Made by a program: the position numbers and the translations under genes. A stretch of 64,000 nt of DNA, taken from the NCBI RefSeq assembly GCF_014174495.1, contig NZ_JACJHR010000038.1:17141-81140 (forward strand), given 5' to 3'. This document shows, piece after piece, positions 7,944 to 15,381 of the stretch. The notes under the pieces were generated by a model that searched no databases, was not told where the DNA came from, and saw nothing but the letters and a program-made list of their open reading frames with translations. Positions within the stretch are counted from its first letter, which is position 1. Each line of letters opens with the position of its first letter. Source of the stretch: Amycolatopsis echigonensis. GTDB lineage: Bacteria; Actinomycetota; Actinomycetes; Mycobacteriales; Pseudonocardiaceae.

Positions 7944-8911
7944 CCGAAGCGGACCTGGAGAGCCATCGCCGCGACGTGACCGCCGAATTGCGCGCGGACG
8001 TGCGCGAGGGGCTCACCGCGGATCAGAAGTGGTTGCCGCCCAAGTGGTTCTACGACGCCGAAGGCAGCAAGCTGTTCGAGAAGATCACCGCGCTGCCGGA
8101 GTACTACCCGACCCGCAGCGAGCGCGAGGTGCTCGCGCGGCGGGCGGCCGAGGTCGCCGGGCAGACCGGCGCGCACACGCTCGTGGAGCTGGGGTCGGGG
8201 TCGAGCGAGAAGACCCGGCTGCTGCTGGACGCGCTCACCGCGCACGGCACGCTGGAGGCGTTCGTGCCGATGGACGTGTCGGAATCCGCGCTCGCCGAAG
8301 CCGCCGCGGCGATCACGGCGGACTACCCGAAGCTCGAGGTGCGCGGGGTGGTCGGCGACTTCACCCAGCACCTGCAGCTGCTGCCCGGCACCGCGCCGCG
8401 GGTCGTCGCCTTCCTCGGCGGCACGATCGGCAATTTCCTGCCCGGCGAACGCGCCGAGTTCCTGCGCTCGGTGCGGGACGTGCTCGGCGAAGGGGAGTGG
8501 CTGCTGCTCGGCACCGACCTGGTGAAAGACCCGGAAACGCTGGAACGGGCCTACGACGACGCGGCAGGCGTCACCGCGGCGTTCAACCGCAACGTGCTGC
8601 GCGTGATCAACGCCGAACTGGGCGCGGACTTCGACCCGGACGAATTCGACCACGTCGCGCACTGGGACGCCGAGCACGAGTGGATCGAAATGCGGCTGCG
8701 CGCCCGGCGCCGGATCGAGGTGCGCATCCCCGGCGCGGACCTGATCGTGCCGTTCGCCGAGGGCGAGCACATCCGCACCGAGGTGTCGGCGAAGTTCCGG
8801 CCGGACGGCGTCGAGGCGGAACTGAACGCCGCCGGGTTCGCGCTGGAGCGGTGGTGGACAGACTCACAGGAGCGCTTCGGGGTGAGTTTGGCAAGATCAG
8901 TGCGTGCATAA
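7940..8911 (+). CDS. egtD: Histidine N-alpha-methyltransferase EgtD
   Basis: EgtD transfers three methyl groups from S-adenosylmethionine to the alpha-amino group of histidine to make hercynine, the first committed step of ergothioneine synthesis. The 323-residue sequence has LPPKWFYDAEGSKLFE near the N-terminus, EYYPTRSE, the SAM-binding LVELGSGSSEKT, FLGGTIGNF, and the family-specific AFNRNVLRVIN. The ATG at 7940 overlaps the egtC stop. The frame is open further upstream over egtC, but the family alignment begins here. Its 3' end overlaps the next gene by 8 bases. Confidence 0.96.
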   Translation: MTEADLESHRRDVTAELRADVREGLTADQKWLPPKWFYDAEGSKLFEKITALPEYYPTRSEREVLARRAAEVAGQTGAHTLVELGSGSSEKTRLLLDALTAHGTLEAFVPMDVSESALAEAAAAITADYPKLEVRGVVGDFTQHLQLLPGTAPRVVAFLGGTIGNFLPGERAEFLRSVRDVLGEGEWLLLGTDLVKDPETLERAYDDAAGVTAAFNRNVLRVINAELGADFDPDEFDHVAHWDAEHEWIEMRLRARRRIEVRIPGADLIVPFAEGEHIRTEVSAKFRPDGVEAELNAAGFALERWWTDSQERFGVSLARSVRA

Positions 8912-9374
8912 CCCTCTCGCGGCGCTCGCCCGCAAGCTCGGCACCCAGCCCCGGCTGATGGGCGCGTCGCGCGCCGTCATCGCGACCGACCGGCAGCTGC
9001 ACCGGTGGTTCGGCGGCCGGGTCAGCCTGGTCGGCCTGGCCGGGCTGCCGTCGCTGCGGCTCACCACCACCGGACGCCGCAGCGGCCTGCCGCGGAGCAC
9101 GAACTTGCTGTACTACCCGCACGGCAGCGAGTTCGTGCTCACCGGCTCCAACTGGGGCCGCCCGAAGAACCCGGCGTGGACGCACAACCTGCGCGACAAC
9201 CCGAAGGCGACCATCGCGCTGCGCGGTCGCGAGATCGAGGTCAAGGCGCGGGAGCTGGAGGGCGCGGAGTACGACCGGATGTGGGCGGAACTGCTCGAGT
9301 TCTGGCCGGGGTACGAAATGGAACGGGAAGCGGCGGGGCGGCAGCTGCCGGTATTCGTGCTGACCCGCTGCTGA
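8904..9374 (+). CDS. Deazaflavin (F420)-dependent nitroreductase family protein
   Basis: This 156-residue protein matches the Ddn/F420-binding nitroreductase family, which uses reduced coenzyme F420 to reduce quinones or nitro compounds. The visible signature is LTTTGRRSGLPR, then LLYYPHGSEFVLTGSNWG, then NPAWTHNLRDNPKA. The GTG start lies 8 bases inside the end of egtD, so it is the last gene of the egt operon. In many actinobacteria this position holds egtE, the C-S lyase of ergothioneine synthesis; no egtE is visible here. A link to ergothioneine or thiol redox is suggested only by the overlap. Confidence 0.82.
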   Translation: MHNPLAALARKLGTQPRLMGASRAVIATDRQLHRWFGGRVSLVGLAGLPSLRLTTTGRRSGLPRSTNLLYYPHGSEFVLTGSNWGRPKNPAWTHNLRDNPKATIALRGREIEVKARELEGAEYDRMWAELLEFWPGYEMEREAAGRQLPVFVLTRC

Positions 9375-9676
9375 GCGCTCGCTGTGGTCGTGGAGCGCGA
9401 CCGGTTGGTTCGAGGCTGTCCGCCGCCCGGCCGAAGAATTCGACGGAATCCGCCGGGCACGCCTCGGCGGTCCAGGGCGGCCACTGCCGGCCCGGTGACG
9501 CTCTCGCCGTTCTTTCGCGGCTGACGGGCGAGCCGGGCAGCCCGTCGGCCACCGCGCCGTTGTCGCTCGTCAGAACCCGCACTTCCTCCTTTTGGCCGGT
9601 GCCCGGCTTGGCCGGATTGTGCCAGTCTCGGTGACGCCCCGTAATCAGGCGGGTGCGCAACCAGGGGAGATTCCAC
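9375..9676. other. Intergenic stretch before the secreted hydrolase gene
   Basis: About 300 bases hold no credible gene. The only promoter-like signal is ttgtgc (9617-9622) with taatca (9642-9647) on the + strand, a 19-base spacing that is longer than usual. A strong AGGGGAGA site at 9663-9670 precedes the next gene. Confidence 0.35.
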
Positions 9677-11305
9677 GTGCGCGGAGCGAAAAGAGCACGA
9701 ACCGGAGCATTGGTCGCGGCGATCGCGACCGTGCTGACCGGGTTGGCGGGCACAGCCGCGGCGGCGCCGTCCGACCCGGCGGTGCAGCAAGCCGCACCCG
9801 CGGAGATCGCGCGCACCGCGCCGGTCCAGTGGGAGGACTGCACCAAGGACCAGCTGCGCGGCGTCCCGGCCGATCAGCTGAAGCTGTACAGCTGCTCGCT
9901 CTATCGCGTGCCGATCGACCACGACGACGCGTCGCTCGGCAGCATCGACATCGCGCTGATGAAGCGCGCCGCCAAGGTCCCCGGCCAGCGGATCGGGTCG
10001 CTGTTCCTCAACCCGGGTGGTCCCGGCGGGTCCGGGCTGCGGATGCCGATCGCGGGCGACCGCTACTTCCGCCCGCAGGTGCTGGACCGCTTCGACCTCG
10101 TCGGGTTCGACCCGCGCGGCGTCGGGGCCAGCAATCCGCTGCGCTGTTTCACCACCGCCGAGGACGCCGCGGACGTGCAGAGCCAGATGGTCCCGGTTCC
10201 GTTGTCGCGCAAGGAAATCTCCGGCACGCTCGCGGCGTACCGAGACTACGGCCAGTTCTGCCGCCGCAACGCGGGAGCGCTGCTCGACCACATGTCCACC
10301 CGTGACGTCGTGCGCGATCTCGACCAGCTGCGCGCCGCGGTCGGCGACAAGCAGCTGACCTACACCGGGTTCTCGTACGGCACCCTCGTCGGGTCCACCT
10401 ACGCGGCGATGTTCCCGAAGCAGACGCGGGCGATCGTGATCGACGGGAACGTCGACCCGCAGCTGCGCACCAACGACGGCGTCACCTACGACCTCGCGCG
10501 GGCACAGGGCTTCGAGATCGCGCTCGACGGTTTCCTCAAGCGCTGCGCCGAAGCAGGCGACAAGTGCGCGTTCAGCGCGGGCGACCCGCGGGCGAAGTTC
10601 GACGAGCTGCGCGAACACGTGCGCACCGACCCGATCACGTTGCCTGGCGGCGCGAAGCTCGACCTCGGCGCGCTGACCGGCGCGGTGTCGGGCGCGCTGT
10701 ATTCGCCGGATTCCTTCAGCGAACTGGCGGAGGGCTTGCAGCAGGCGTATACGGTGCTGCACCCGTCGCTCCAGGCCCAGTCCGCGCGGAAGGGCCTCCT
10801 GTCCGCGGGCCGCGGCGGTCTGCTCGACCTCGTCCCGGACAGCCCCTACACCGGCGACGACTCGTATTTCGCGGTGAACTGCGCGGACAAGCCGATGCGG
10901 ATCCGGCAGGAGGAGGTGCCGGGGATCGCGGCCAAGGCGGACCGCGAATCGCCGACGTTCGGCCGCTACCAGGTGTTCTCCGACATCGCCGCCTGTCCGG
11001 TGTGGCCGGCCGCGAAGACGTCCGACCCGTACCGCGGTCCGTGGCGGGCGAACACCGCGACGCCGGTGCTCGTCGTCAGCAACTTCTACGATCCGGCCAC
11101 CCGGTACCGGTTCGGCCGGCGGATGGCCGAGGAGCTGGGCAACTCGCGGCTGCTGTCGGTCGACGCGTTCGGCCACTGCATCCTCGGCAGCGCGCGGGGC
11201 GTGGACGACGCGGCCGCGGCGTACCTGATCGACTTGAAGGTGCCCGCCGACGGCCAGGTGTTCCAGCCGGACCGGCAGCCCTTCACTTCGGCCGCGAAGG
11301 GCTGA
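9677..11305 (+). CDS. Secreted tripeptidyl-aminopeptidase-like alpha/beta hydrolase
   Basis: This resembles the Streptomyces tripeptidyl aminopeptidase (Tap/SlpD) family of exported serine peptidases. A basic start, a hydrophobic stretch GALVAAIATVLTGLAGTA and an AAAAP site form a Sec signal peptide. FLNPGGPGGSG forms the oxyanion hole, GFDPRGVGASNPLRC follows, and the nucleophile is in FSYGTLVGS. The C-terminal TAP-like domain contains VLVVSNFYDPATRY and the likely catalytic His in FGHCILG. I chose GTG 9677 over 9653 because AGGGGAGA lies 6 bases upstream and the signal peptide then starts normally. It gives 542 residues. Confidence 0.88.
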   Translation: MRGAKRARTGALVAAIATVLTGLAGTAAAAPSDPAVQQAAPAEIARTAPVQWEDCTKDQLRGVPADQLKLYSCSLYRVPIDHDDASLGSIDIALMKRAAKVPGQRIGSLFLNPGGPGGSGLRMPIAGDRYFRPQVLDRFDLVGFDPRGVGASNPLRCFTTAEDAADVQSQMVPVPLSRKEISGTLAAYRDYGQFCRRNAGALLDHMSTRDVVRDLDQLRAAVGDKQLTYTGFSYGTLVGSTYAAMFPKQTRAIVIDGNVDPQLRTNDGVTYDLARAQGFEIALDGFLKRCAEAGDKCAFSAGDPRAKFDELREHVRTDPITLPGGAKLDLGALTGAVSGALYSPDSFSELAEGLQQAYTVLHPSLQAQSARKGLLSAGRGGLLDLVPDSPYTGDDSYFAVNCADKPMRIRQEEVPGIAAKADRESPTFGRYQVFSDIAACPVWPAAKTSDPYRGPWRANTATPVLVVSNFYDPATRYRFGRRMAEELGNSRLLSVDAFGHCILGSARGVDDAAAAYLIDLKVPADGQVFQPDRQPFTSAAKG

Positions 11306-11319
11306 TCGGTTGATCTTCG

Positions 11320-11333
11320 GCCCGGAACCGGGC
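11320..11333 (+). terminator. Short GC hairpin after the hydrolase gene
   Basis: The sequence gcccgg-aa-ccgggc begins 15 bases after the stop codon. The stem is only 6 bp and no T-run follows, so it is a weak terminator candidate. Confidence 0.35.
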
Positions 11334-11370
11334 ATAACGGCACAACCCTCTTGTCAGCGCCGGGCGGATC

Positions 11371-11397
11371 GGTGAAAGTGTCCGCCAGAAGTTCACC
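11371..11397. promoter_or_regulatory. Inverted repeat GGTGAA-N15-TTCACC upstream of efeO
   Basis: Perfect 6-base arms (11371-11376 and 11392-11397) lie just before the GGGGAG ribosome binding site of efeO. This is a possible operator for the efeO-efeB unit. It does not resemble the IdeR/DmdR iron box, and I found no such box in this gap. Confidence 0.3.
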
Positions 11398-11411
11398 TGA
11401 GGGGAGTTGAC

Positions 11412-12551
11412 GTGCGGCGCTGGGCGGGCGGGTTCGGCGCGGCCGCGGTGCTCTTCGGGACCGCGGTGCTCGCCGGCTGCTCCGGCTCGCCCGCCCAGCC
11501 CGGTCCGGTCGAGGTTTCGCGCTCGGCCTGCGGCGACGGCTGGACCGCGCCGCCGGCCGGGCCGCAGACCCTCCAGGTCCGCAACAACGCCGCCGTCACG
11601 ATGGAAATCGACCTCGTCGACCCGGCCACCGGCACGGTCTTCGGGGAACTGGAAGGCGTCGGCCCCGGCACGACGCGCGCGTTGCCGGTGAACTTCGGCA
11701 ACGGCGCGTACGCCCTGCGCTGCGTACCCGAGGACGGCACCCCGTTCGTCGGCCCTACCGTGCAGGTCACCGGTGGCGCGGCTCGGCCAGGACCCGCGGT
11801 GGTGCCCGTGACCAACGCGGATTTGCTCGGGCCGCTCAAGCAGTACCACGCCTACGTCGCCGACGGCCTCGGCACGCTCGCCGGCCAGACCGCCGCGCTG
11901 GCGCAAGCCGTCCGTTCGGGCAATCGCGGTGCGGCGCAACAGGCCTGGCTCACCGCCCACCTCACCTACGAACGGCTCGGCGCCGCCTACAACGCCTTCG
12001 GCGATTCGGACCGAGCCATCAACGGCACGACCGCCGGGCTTCCCGCCGGAGCTGCCGACCCGGGCTTCACCGGCTTCCACCGTCTCGAGAACGGCTTGTG
12101 GCACAACGAACCGATGCCCGCGCTCAGCCCGGTCGCCGACCAGCTCGGCCAAGCGGTCCAGAAGCTGCGCACGTCGTTCGCCGACGCCCAGATCAACGAG
12201 AACGACCTCGGCCTGCGCGCGCACGAAATCATGGAGAACACCCTCCAGTTCGAGCTGACCGGCCGCACCGACTACGGCAGCGGCTCAAACCTGGCGACCG
12301 CACGCGCGAATCTTGCTGGGACGCGTGCGGTGCTCGATGTGTTGCGTCCCTTGCTGGTTACTCGGTTCCCGGGCCTGAAGGACCTCGATGCCTGGATCGC
12401 GCGCACTGATCGGGATCTCCAAGCAGCCGCCGGGAAACCGCTCCCGGCGCTTGATCGGAAACAACGGCAGCGGGTCAACGCCGATGTCGCGGAGCTGACC
12501 GAACGCTTGGCTCCGGTGGCGGCGATCGCGGAGCCGAGGAGGACGTCGTGA
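11412..12551 (+). CDS. efeO: Iron uptake lipoprotein EfeO (cupredoxin plus imelysin/M75 domain)
   Basis: EfeO is the extracytoplasmic iron-binding part of the EfeUOB ferrous-iron import system. The 379-residue protein has a lipobox, LAGC, at about residues 19-22. A cupredoxin-like segment of about 100 residues follows. The imelysin (M75) domain then contains HLTYERLGAAYNAFG and the metal-binding HxxE motif in FTGFHRLENGLW. A GGGGAG site precedes the GTG start. It overlaps efeB by 4 bases (GTGA). No EfeU permease gene is present on either side. Confidence 0.93.
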   Translation: MRRWAGGFGAAAVLFGTAVLAGCSGSPAQPGPVEVSRSACGDGWTAPPAGPQTLQVRNNAAVTMEIDLVDPATGTVFGELEGVGPGTTRALPVNFGNGAYALRCVPEDGTPFVGPTVQVTGGAARPGPAVVPVTNADLLGPLKQYHAYVADGLGTLAGQTAALAQAVRSGNRGAAQQAWLTAHLTYERLGAAYNAFGDSDRAINGTTAGLPAGAADPGFTGFHRLENGLWHNEPMPALSPVADQLGQAVQKLRTSFADAQINENDLGLRAHEIMENTLQFELTGRTDYGSGSNLATARANLAGTRAVLDVLRPLLVTRFPGLKDLDAWIARTDRDLQAAAGKPLPALDRKQRQRVNADVAELTERLAPVAAIAEPRRTS

Positions 12552-13708
12552 CCCTGGGGCGGCGAGCCTTCCTGCGCGGAGCTGCGGCCGCCGGAGCGGG
12601 CGCGGGCCTGGTCGGCCTGTCCGGAAGCGCGACGGCGGCCGGCGGAGCGGTGCCGTTCCACGGTCCCCGGCAGACGGCCGTGCTGGCGGAGCCAGCGAGG
12701 CATTCGGTCGTCGCCGCATTCGACGTTGTCGCCGAGAACCGCGCCGAGCTCATCGACCTGCTCAAGCAGCTCACCGCCCGCGCGCGGTTCCTCACCAGCG
12801 GCGGCGCGCCCGCCTCGGTCGGGATCACCGGGCCGCCCGCGGATTCCGGCGTCCTCGGTCCCGAAGTCCCGGAAGGTCAGCTGTCCGTGCTCGTCGGCGC
12901 GGGCGCCTCGCTGTTCGACGACCGGTACGGGCTCGCCGCGCGCAAACCGCCGAAGCTCAAGCAGATGCCGACGTTCCCGGACGACGCGCTCGATCCGCAA
13001 TGGTGTCACGGCGACCTGAGCCTCGTGCTCAACGCCGCCGAACCGGACACCGTGCTGCACGCGTTGCGCGACATCGCCCGATCGACCCGCGGCGGGATGC
13101 AGTTGCGCTGGAAGATCGACGGATTCACTTCGCCTCCGCGTCCGGCCGGGACACCCCGCAACCTGCTGGGGTTCAAGGACGGCACGGCGAATCCCGGACC
13201 GTCCGAAGCGGACAGTCTCGTGTGGACGGACGACGGCGGCAGCTACCAGGTCGTCCGGCTGATCCGGATGCTGGTCGAGTTCTGGGACCGGGTGTCGCTG
13301 TCGGAGCAGGAGAACATGATCGGCCGCCGCCGCGACACCGGTGCGCCGCTCGACGGCGCGGCCGAACAGGACGTGCCGCGCTACGCCGAGGACCCGATCG
13401 GCACGGTCATCCCGCTGACCAGCCACATCCGGCTCGCGAACCCGCGCACGCCGCAGACGGACGGACAGCGGATCCTGCGCCGCGCGGTCAACTACGACCG
13501 CGGCGTGGACTCGAACGGCAACCTCGACATGGGCCTCGTCTTCACCTGCTACCAGCGCGACCTCGAGCAGCAGTTCGAGGCCGTGCAGAAGCGGCTCGCC
13601 GGGGAGCCGCTCACCGACTACGTCTCGCCGTTCGGGGGCGGGTACTTCCACCTGTTCCCGGGCGTGACGGATCCGGCCGACCACTACGGCCGGGCAGTGC
13701 TGGGTTGA
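12548..13708 (+). CDS. efeB: Tat-exported Dyp-type haem peroxidase EfeB
   Basis: EfeB is a haem peroxidase of the dye-decolourising family. It works with EfeO outside the membrane, oxidising ferrous iron or recovering iron from haem. The protein opens with the twin-arginine motif GRRAFLRGAAAAG and a hydrophobic stretch ending in AAGG. The family signature GFKDGTANP is near residue 211, where the Asp is the distal catalytic residue. The proximal haem histidine should lie in the C-terminal third. The length of 386 residues is normal. The start overlaps the efeO stop, so the two are translationally coupled. Its stop lies in an 11-bp tandem duplication. Confidence 0.94.
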   Translation: MTLGRRAFLRGAAAAGAGAGLVGLSGSATAAGGAVPFHGPRQTAVLAEPARHSVVAAFDVVAENRAELIDLLKQLTARARFLTSGGAPASVGITGPPADSGVLGPEVPEGQLSVLVGAGASLFDDRYGLAARKPPKLKQMPTFPDDALDPQWCHGDLSLVLNAAEPDTVLHALRDIARSTRGGMQLRWKIDGFTSPPRPAGTPRNLLGFKDGTANPGPSEADSLVWTDDGGSYQVVRLIRMLVEFWDRVSLSEQENMIGRRRDTGAPLDGAAEQDVPRYAEDPIGTVIPLTSHIRLANPRTPQTDGQRILRRAVNYDRGVDSNGNLDMGLVFTCYQRDLEQQFEAVQKRLAGEPLTDYVSPFGGGYFHLFPGVTDPADHYGRAVLG

Positions 13709-13720
13709 TGCTGGGTTGAT
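13699..13720 (+). repeat. 11-bp perfect tandem duplication over the efeB stop
   Basis: The unit gctgggttgat occurs twice back to back (13699-13709 and 13710-13720). The first copy contains the efeB stop codon, so the second copy is untranslated. It looks like a recent slippage duplication that lengthened the gap before the next gene. Confidence 0.85.
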
Positions 13721-13736
13721 GCGAAGGAGTTCTGCA

Positions 13737-15341
13737 GTGAAGCGAACCAGGAAGCGGGCCACCGCGGCAGCCGCGCTGGCGGCGACCGCGGCGCTGGCCG
13801 CGGCGTGCGCGAGCAGTTCGGCGTCGACCTCGGCGCCGGCGCACGCGATCGCCGCCGAGACGTTCACGACCTCGACGCCGATCAAGCACGTCGTGGTGAT
13901 CTTCGGCGAGAACATCTCCTTCGACCACTACTTCGGCACCTATCCGAACGCCACCAATGAAAACGGCACCCCGTTCCACGCCGCGCCCGGCACTCCGAAG
14001 GTCAACGGCCTCACGCCGGAGCTGCTGCAGCACAACCCGAACGCCTACAACCCGAAGCGGCTGAGCCCGGACCAGGCGCTCACCTGCGACCAGGCGCACG
14101 ACTACAAGAAGGAACAGGCCGCGTTCGACGGCGGCAAGATGGACAAGTTCGTCGAGTACACCGAGAAGGACAAGTGCACCGGGCAACCGGTGCTGTTCGG
14201 CGAGCCCGGCCTGGTGATGAACTACTTCGACGGCAACACCGTCACCGCGATGTGGAACTACGCCCAGCATTACGCGCTGAACGACAACTCCTTCAACACG
14301 GTCTTCGGCCCGTCCAGCCCCGGCGCGATCAACCTCGTCTCCGGCCAGACGCACGGCCTGCAGCCGGTGGATTCGGTCACCGGCGAGCCGAAGGTCGACC
14401 CGCAGACTGCGGCCTCGCCGGACTCGCACGGCGTCGGCACGATGATCACCGACCCGGACCCGGCGTTCGACGACTGCTCGGACAAGAACCACACCGCGAC
14501 CGACAACCTCGGCGCGTTCCAGGGCCGCAACGTCGGCGACCTGCTGAACGCGCGCGGCGTCACCTGGGGCTGGTTCGAGGGCGGGTTCCGGCCCACTGGC
14601 GAGGCGAACGGGTACGCCGTCTGCGGGACGAAACACGCGAACGTGGGCGGTCAGGCGTCCGTCGACTACAGCCCGCACCACGAACCGTTCCAGTACTACC
14701 AGTCGACCGCCAACCGGAAGCACCTCCCGCCGTCTTCGGTGCACGCCGTGGGCCAGCAGGACCAGGCGAACCACCAGTACGACGTGCGGGACTTCAACGA
14801 CGCTCTCGCCGCGGGGGTCATGCCCGCGGTGAGCTTCCTGAAAGCACCGGAGTACCAGGACGGGCACGCGGGCTACTCGGACCCGTTGGACGAGCAGGCC
14901 TTCGTCGCCGACGAGATCAACCGGATCCAGGCCTCGCCGCAGTGGAAGGACACCGCGATCGTGCTGGCGTACGACGATTCGGACGGCTGGTACGACCACG
15001 TAGCGCCGAAGATCGTCAACGGCTCGCACGACCCGGCGCAGGACGCTTCGGTGTGCACGTCGAAGCCGGTGAAGCTCGGCGGGTCCGCGGATCGCTGCGG
15101 GTACGGCCCGCGGCTGCCGTTGCTGGTGATTTCGCCGTACAGCAAGGTGAACCACGTCGACCACACGATGACGGACCAGACGTCGGTGCTGCGGTTCGTC
15201 GAGGACAACTGGCATCTGGGCCGGGTCGGCGGAGGGTCGTTCGACGTGCTGGCGGCCCCGTTGACCGGGATGTTCGACTTCGCGCATCCGGACGCGAAGC
15301 CGTTGAAGCTCGACCCGAAGACCGGCGCGGTCGTCGGCTAG
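13737..15341 (+). CDS. Secreted phospholipase C-type phosphoesterase
   Basis: This belongs to the phosphoesterase family of bacterial non-haemolytic phospholipase C and acid phosphatase AcpA, which hydrolyse phosphate esters outside the cell. The signature is HVVVIFGENISFDHYFGTYP at residues 43-62 in my numbering. FNTVFGPSSPGAINLVSG and IVLAYDDSDGWYDHV are also family metal-site segments. The N-terminus is basic and then Ala-rich, with ALAAACASS as a likely lipidation site, although the position -3 residue is Ala. I chose GTG 13737 because GAAGGAG lies 7 bases upstream; TTG 13716 and ATG 13719 are alternatives. It may share a transcript with efeOB. Confidence 0.87.
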   Translation: MKRTRKRATAAAALAATAALAAACASSSASTSAPAHAIAAETFTTSTPIKHVVVIFGENISFDHYFGTYPNATNENGTPFHAAPGTPKVNGLTPELLQHNPNAYNPKRLSPDQALTCDQAHDYKKEQAAFDGGKMDKFVEYTEKDKCTGQPVLFGEPGLVMNYFDGNTVTAMWNYAQHYALNDNSFNTVFGPSSPGAINLVSGQTHGLQPVDSVTGEPKVDPQTAASPDSHGVGTMITDPDPAFDDCSDKNHTATDNLGAFQGRNVGDLLNARGVTWGWFEGGFRPTGEANGYAVCGTKHANVGGQASVDYSPHHEPFQYYQSTANRKHLPPSSVHAVGQQDQANHQYDVRDFNDALAAGVMPAVSFLKAPEYQDGHAGYSDPLDEQAFVADEINRIQASPQWKDTAIVLAYDDSDGWYDHVAPKIVNGSHDPAQDASVCTSKPVKLGGSADRCGYGPRLPLLVISPYSKVNHVDHTMTDQTSVLRFVEDNWHLGRVGGGSFDVLAAPLTGMFDFAHPDAKPLKLDPKTGAVVG

Positions 15342-15349
15342 GCGGGCGG

Positions 15350-15376
15350 GGACCGGGCGGGACCGCCGCCCGGTCC
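15350..15376. terminator. Hairpin between convergent genes
   Basis: Arms ggaccgggcgg (15350-15360) and ccgcccggtcc (15366-15376) pair perfectly over 11 bp around a 5-base loop. It lies between the convergent stops at 15341 and 15382, so it can serve both strands. There is no T-run, as is common in actinobacteria. Confidence 0.7.
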
Positions 15377-15381
15377 TCCGG

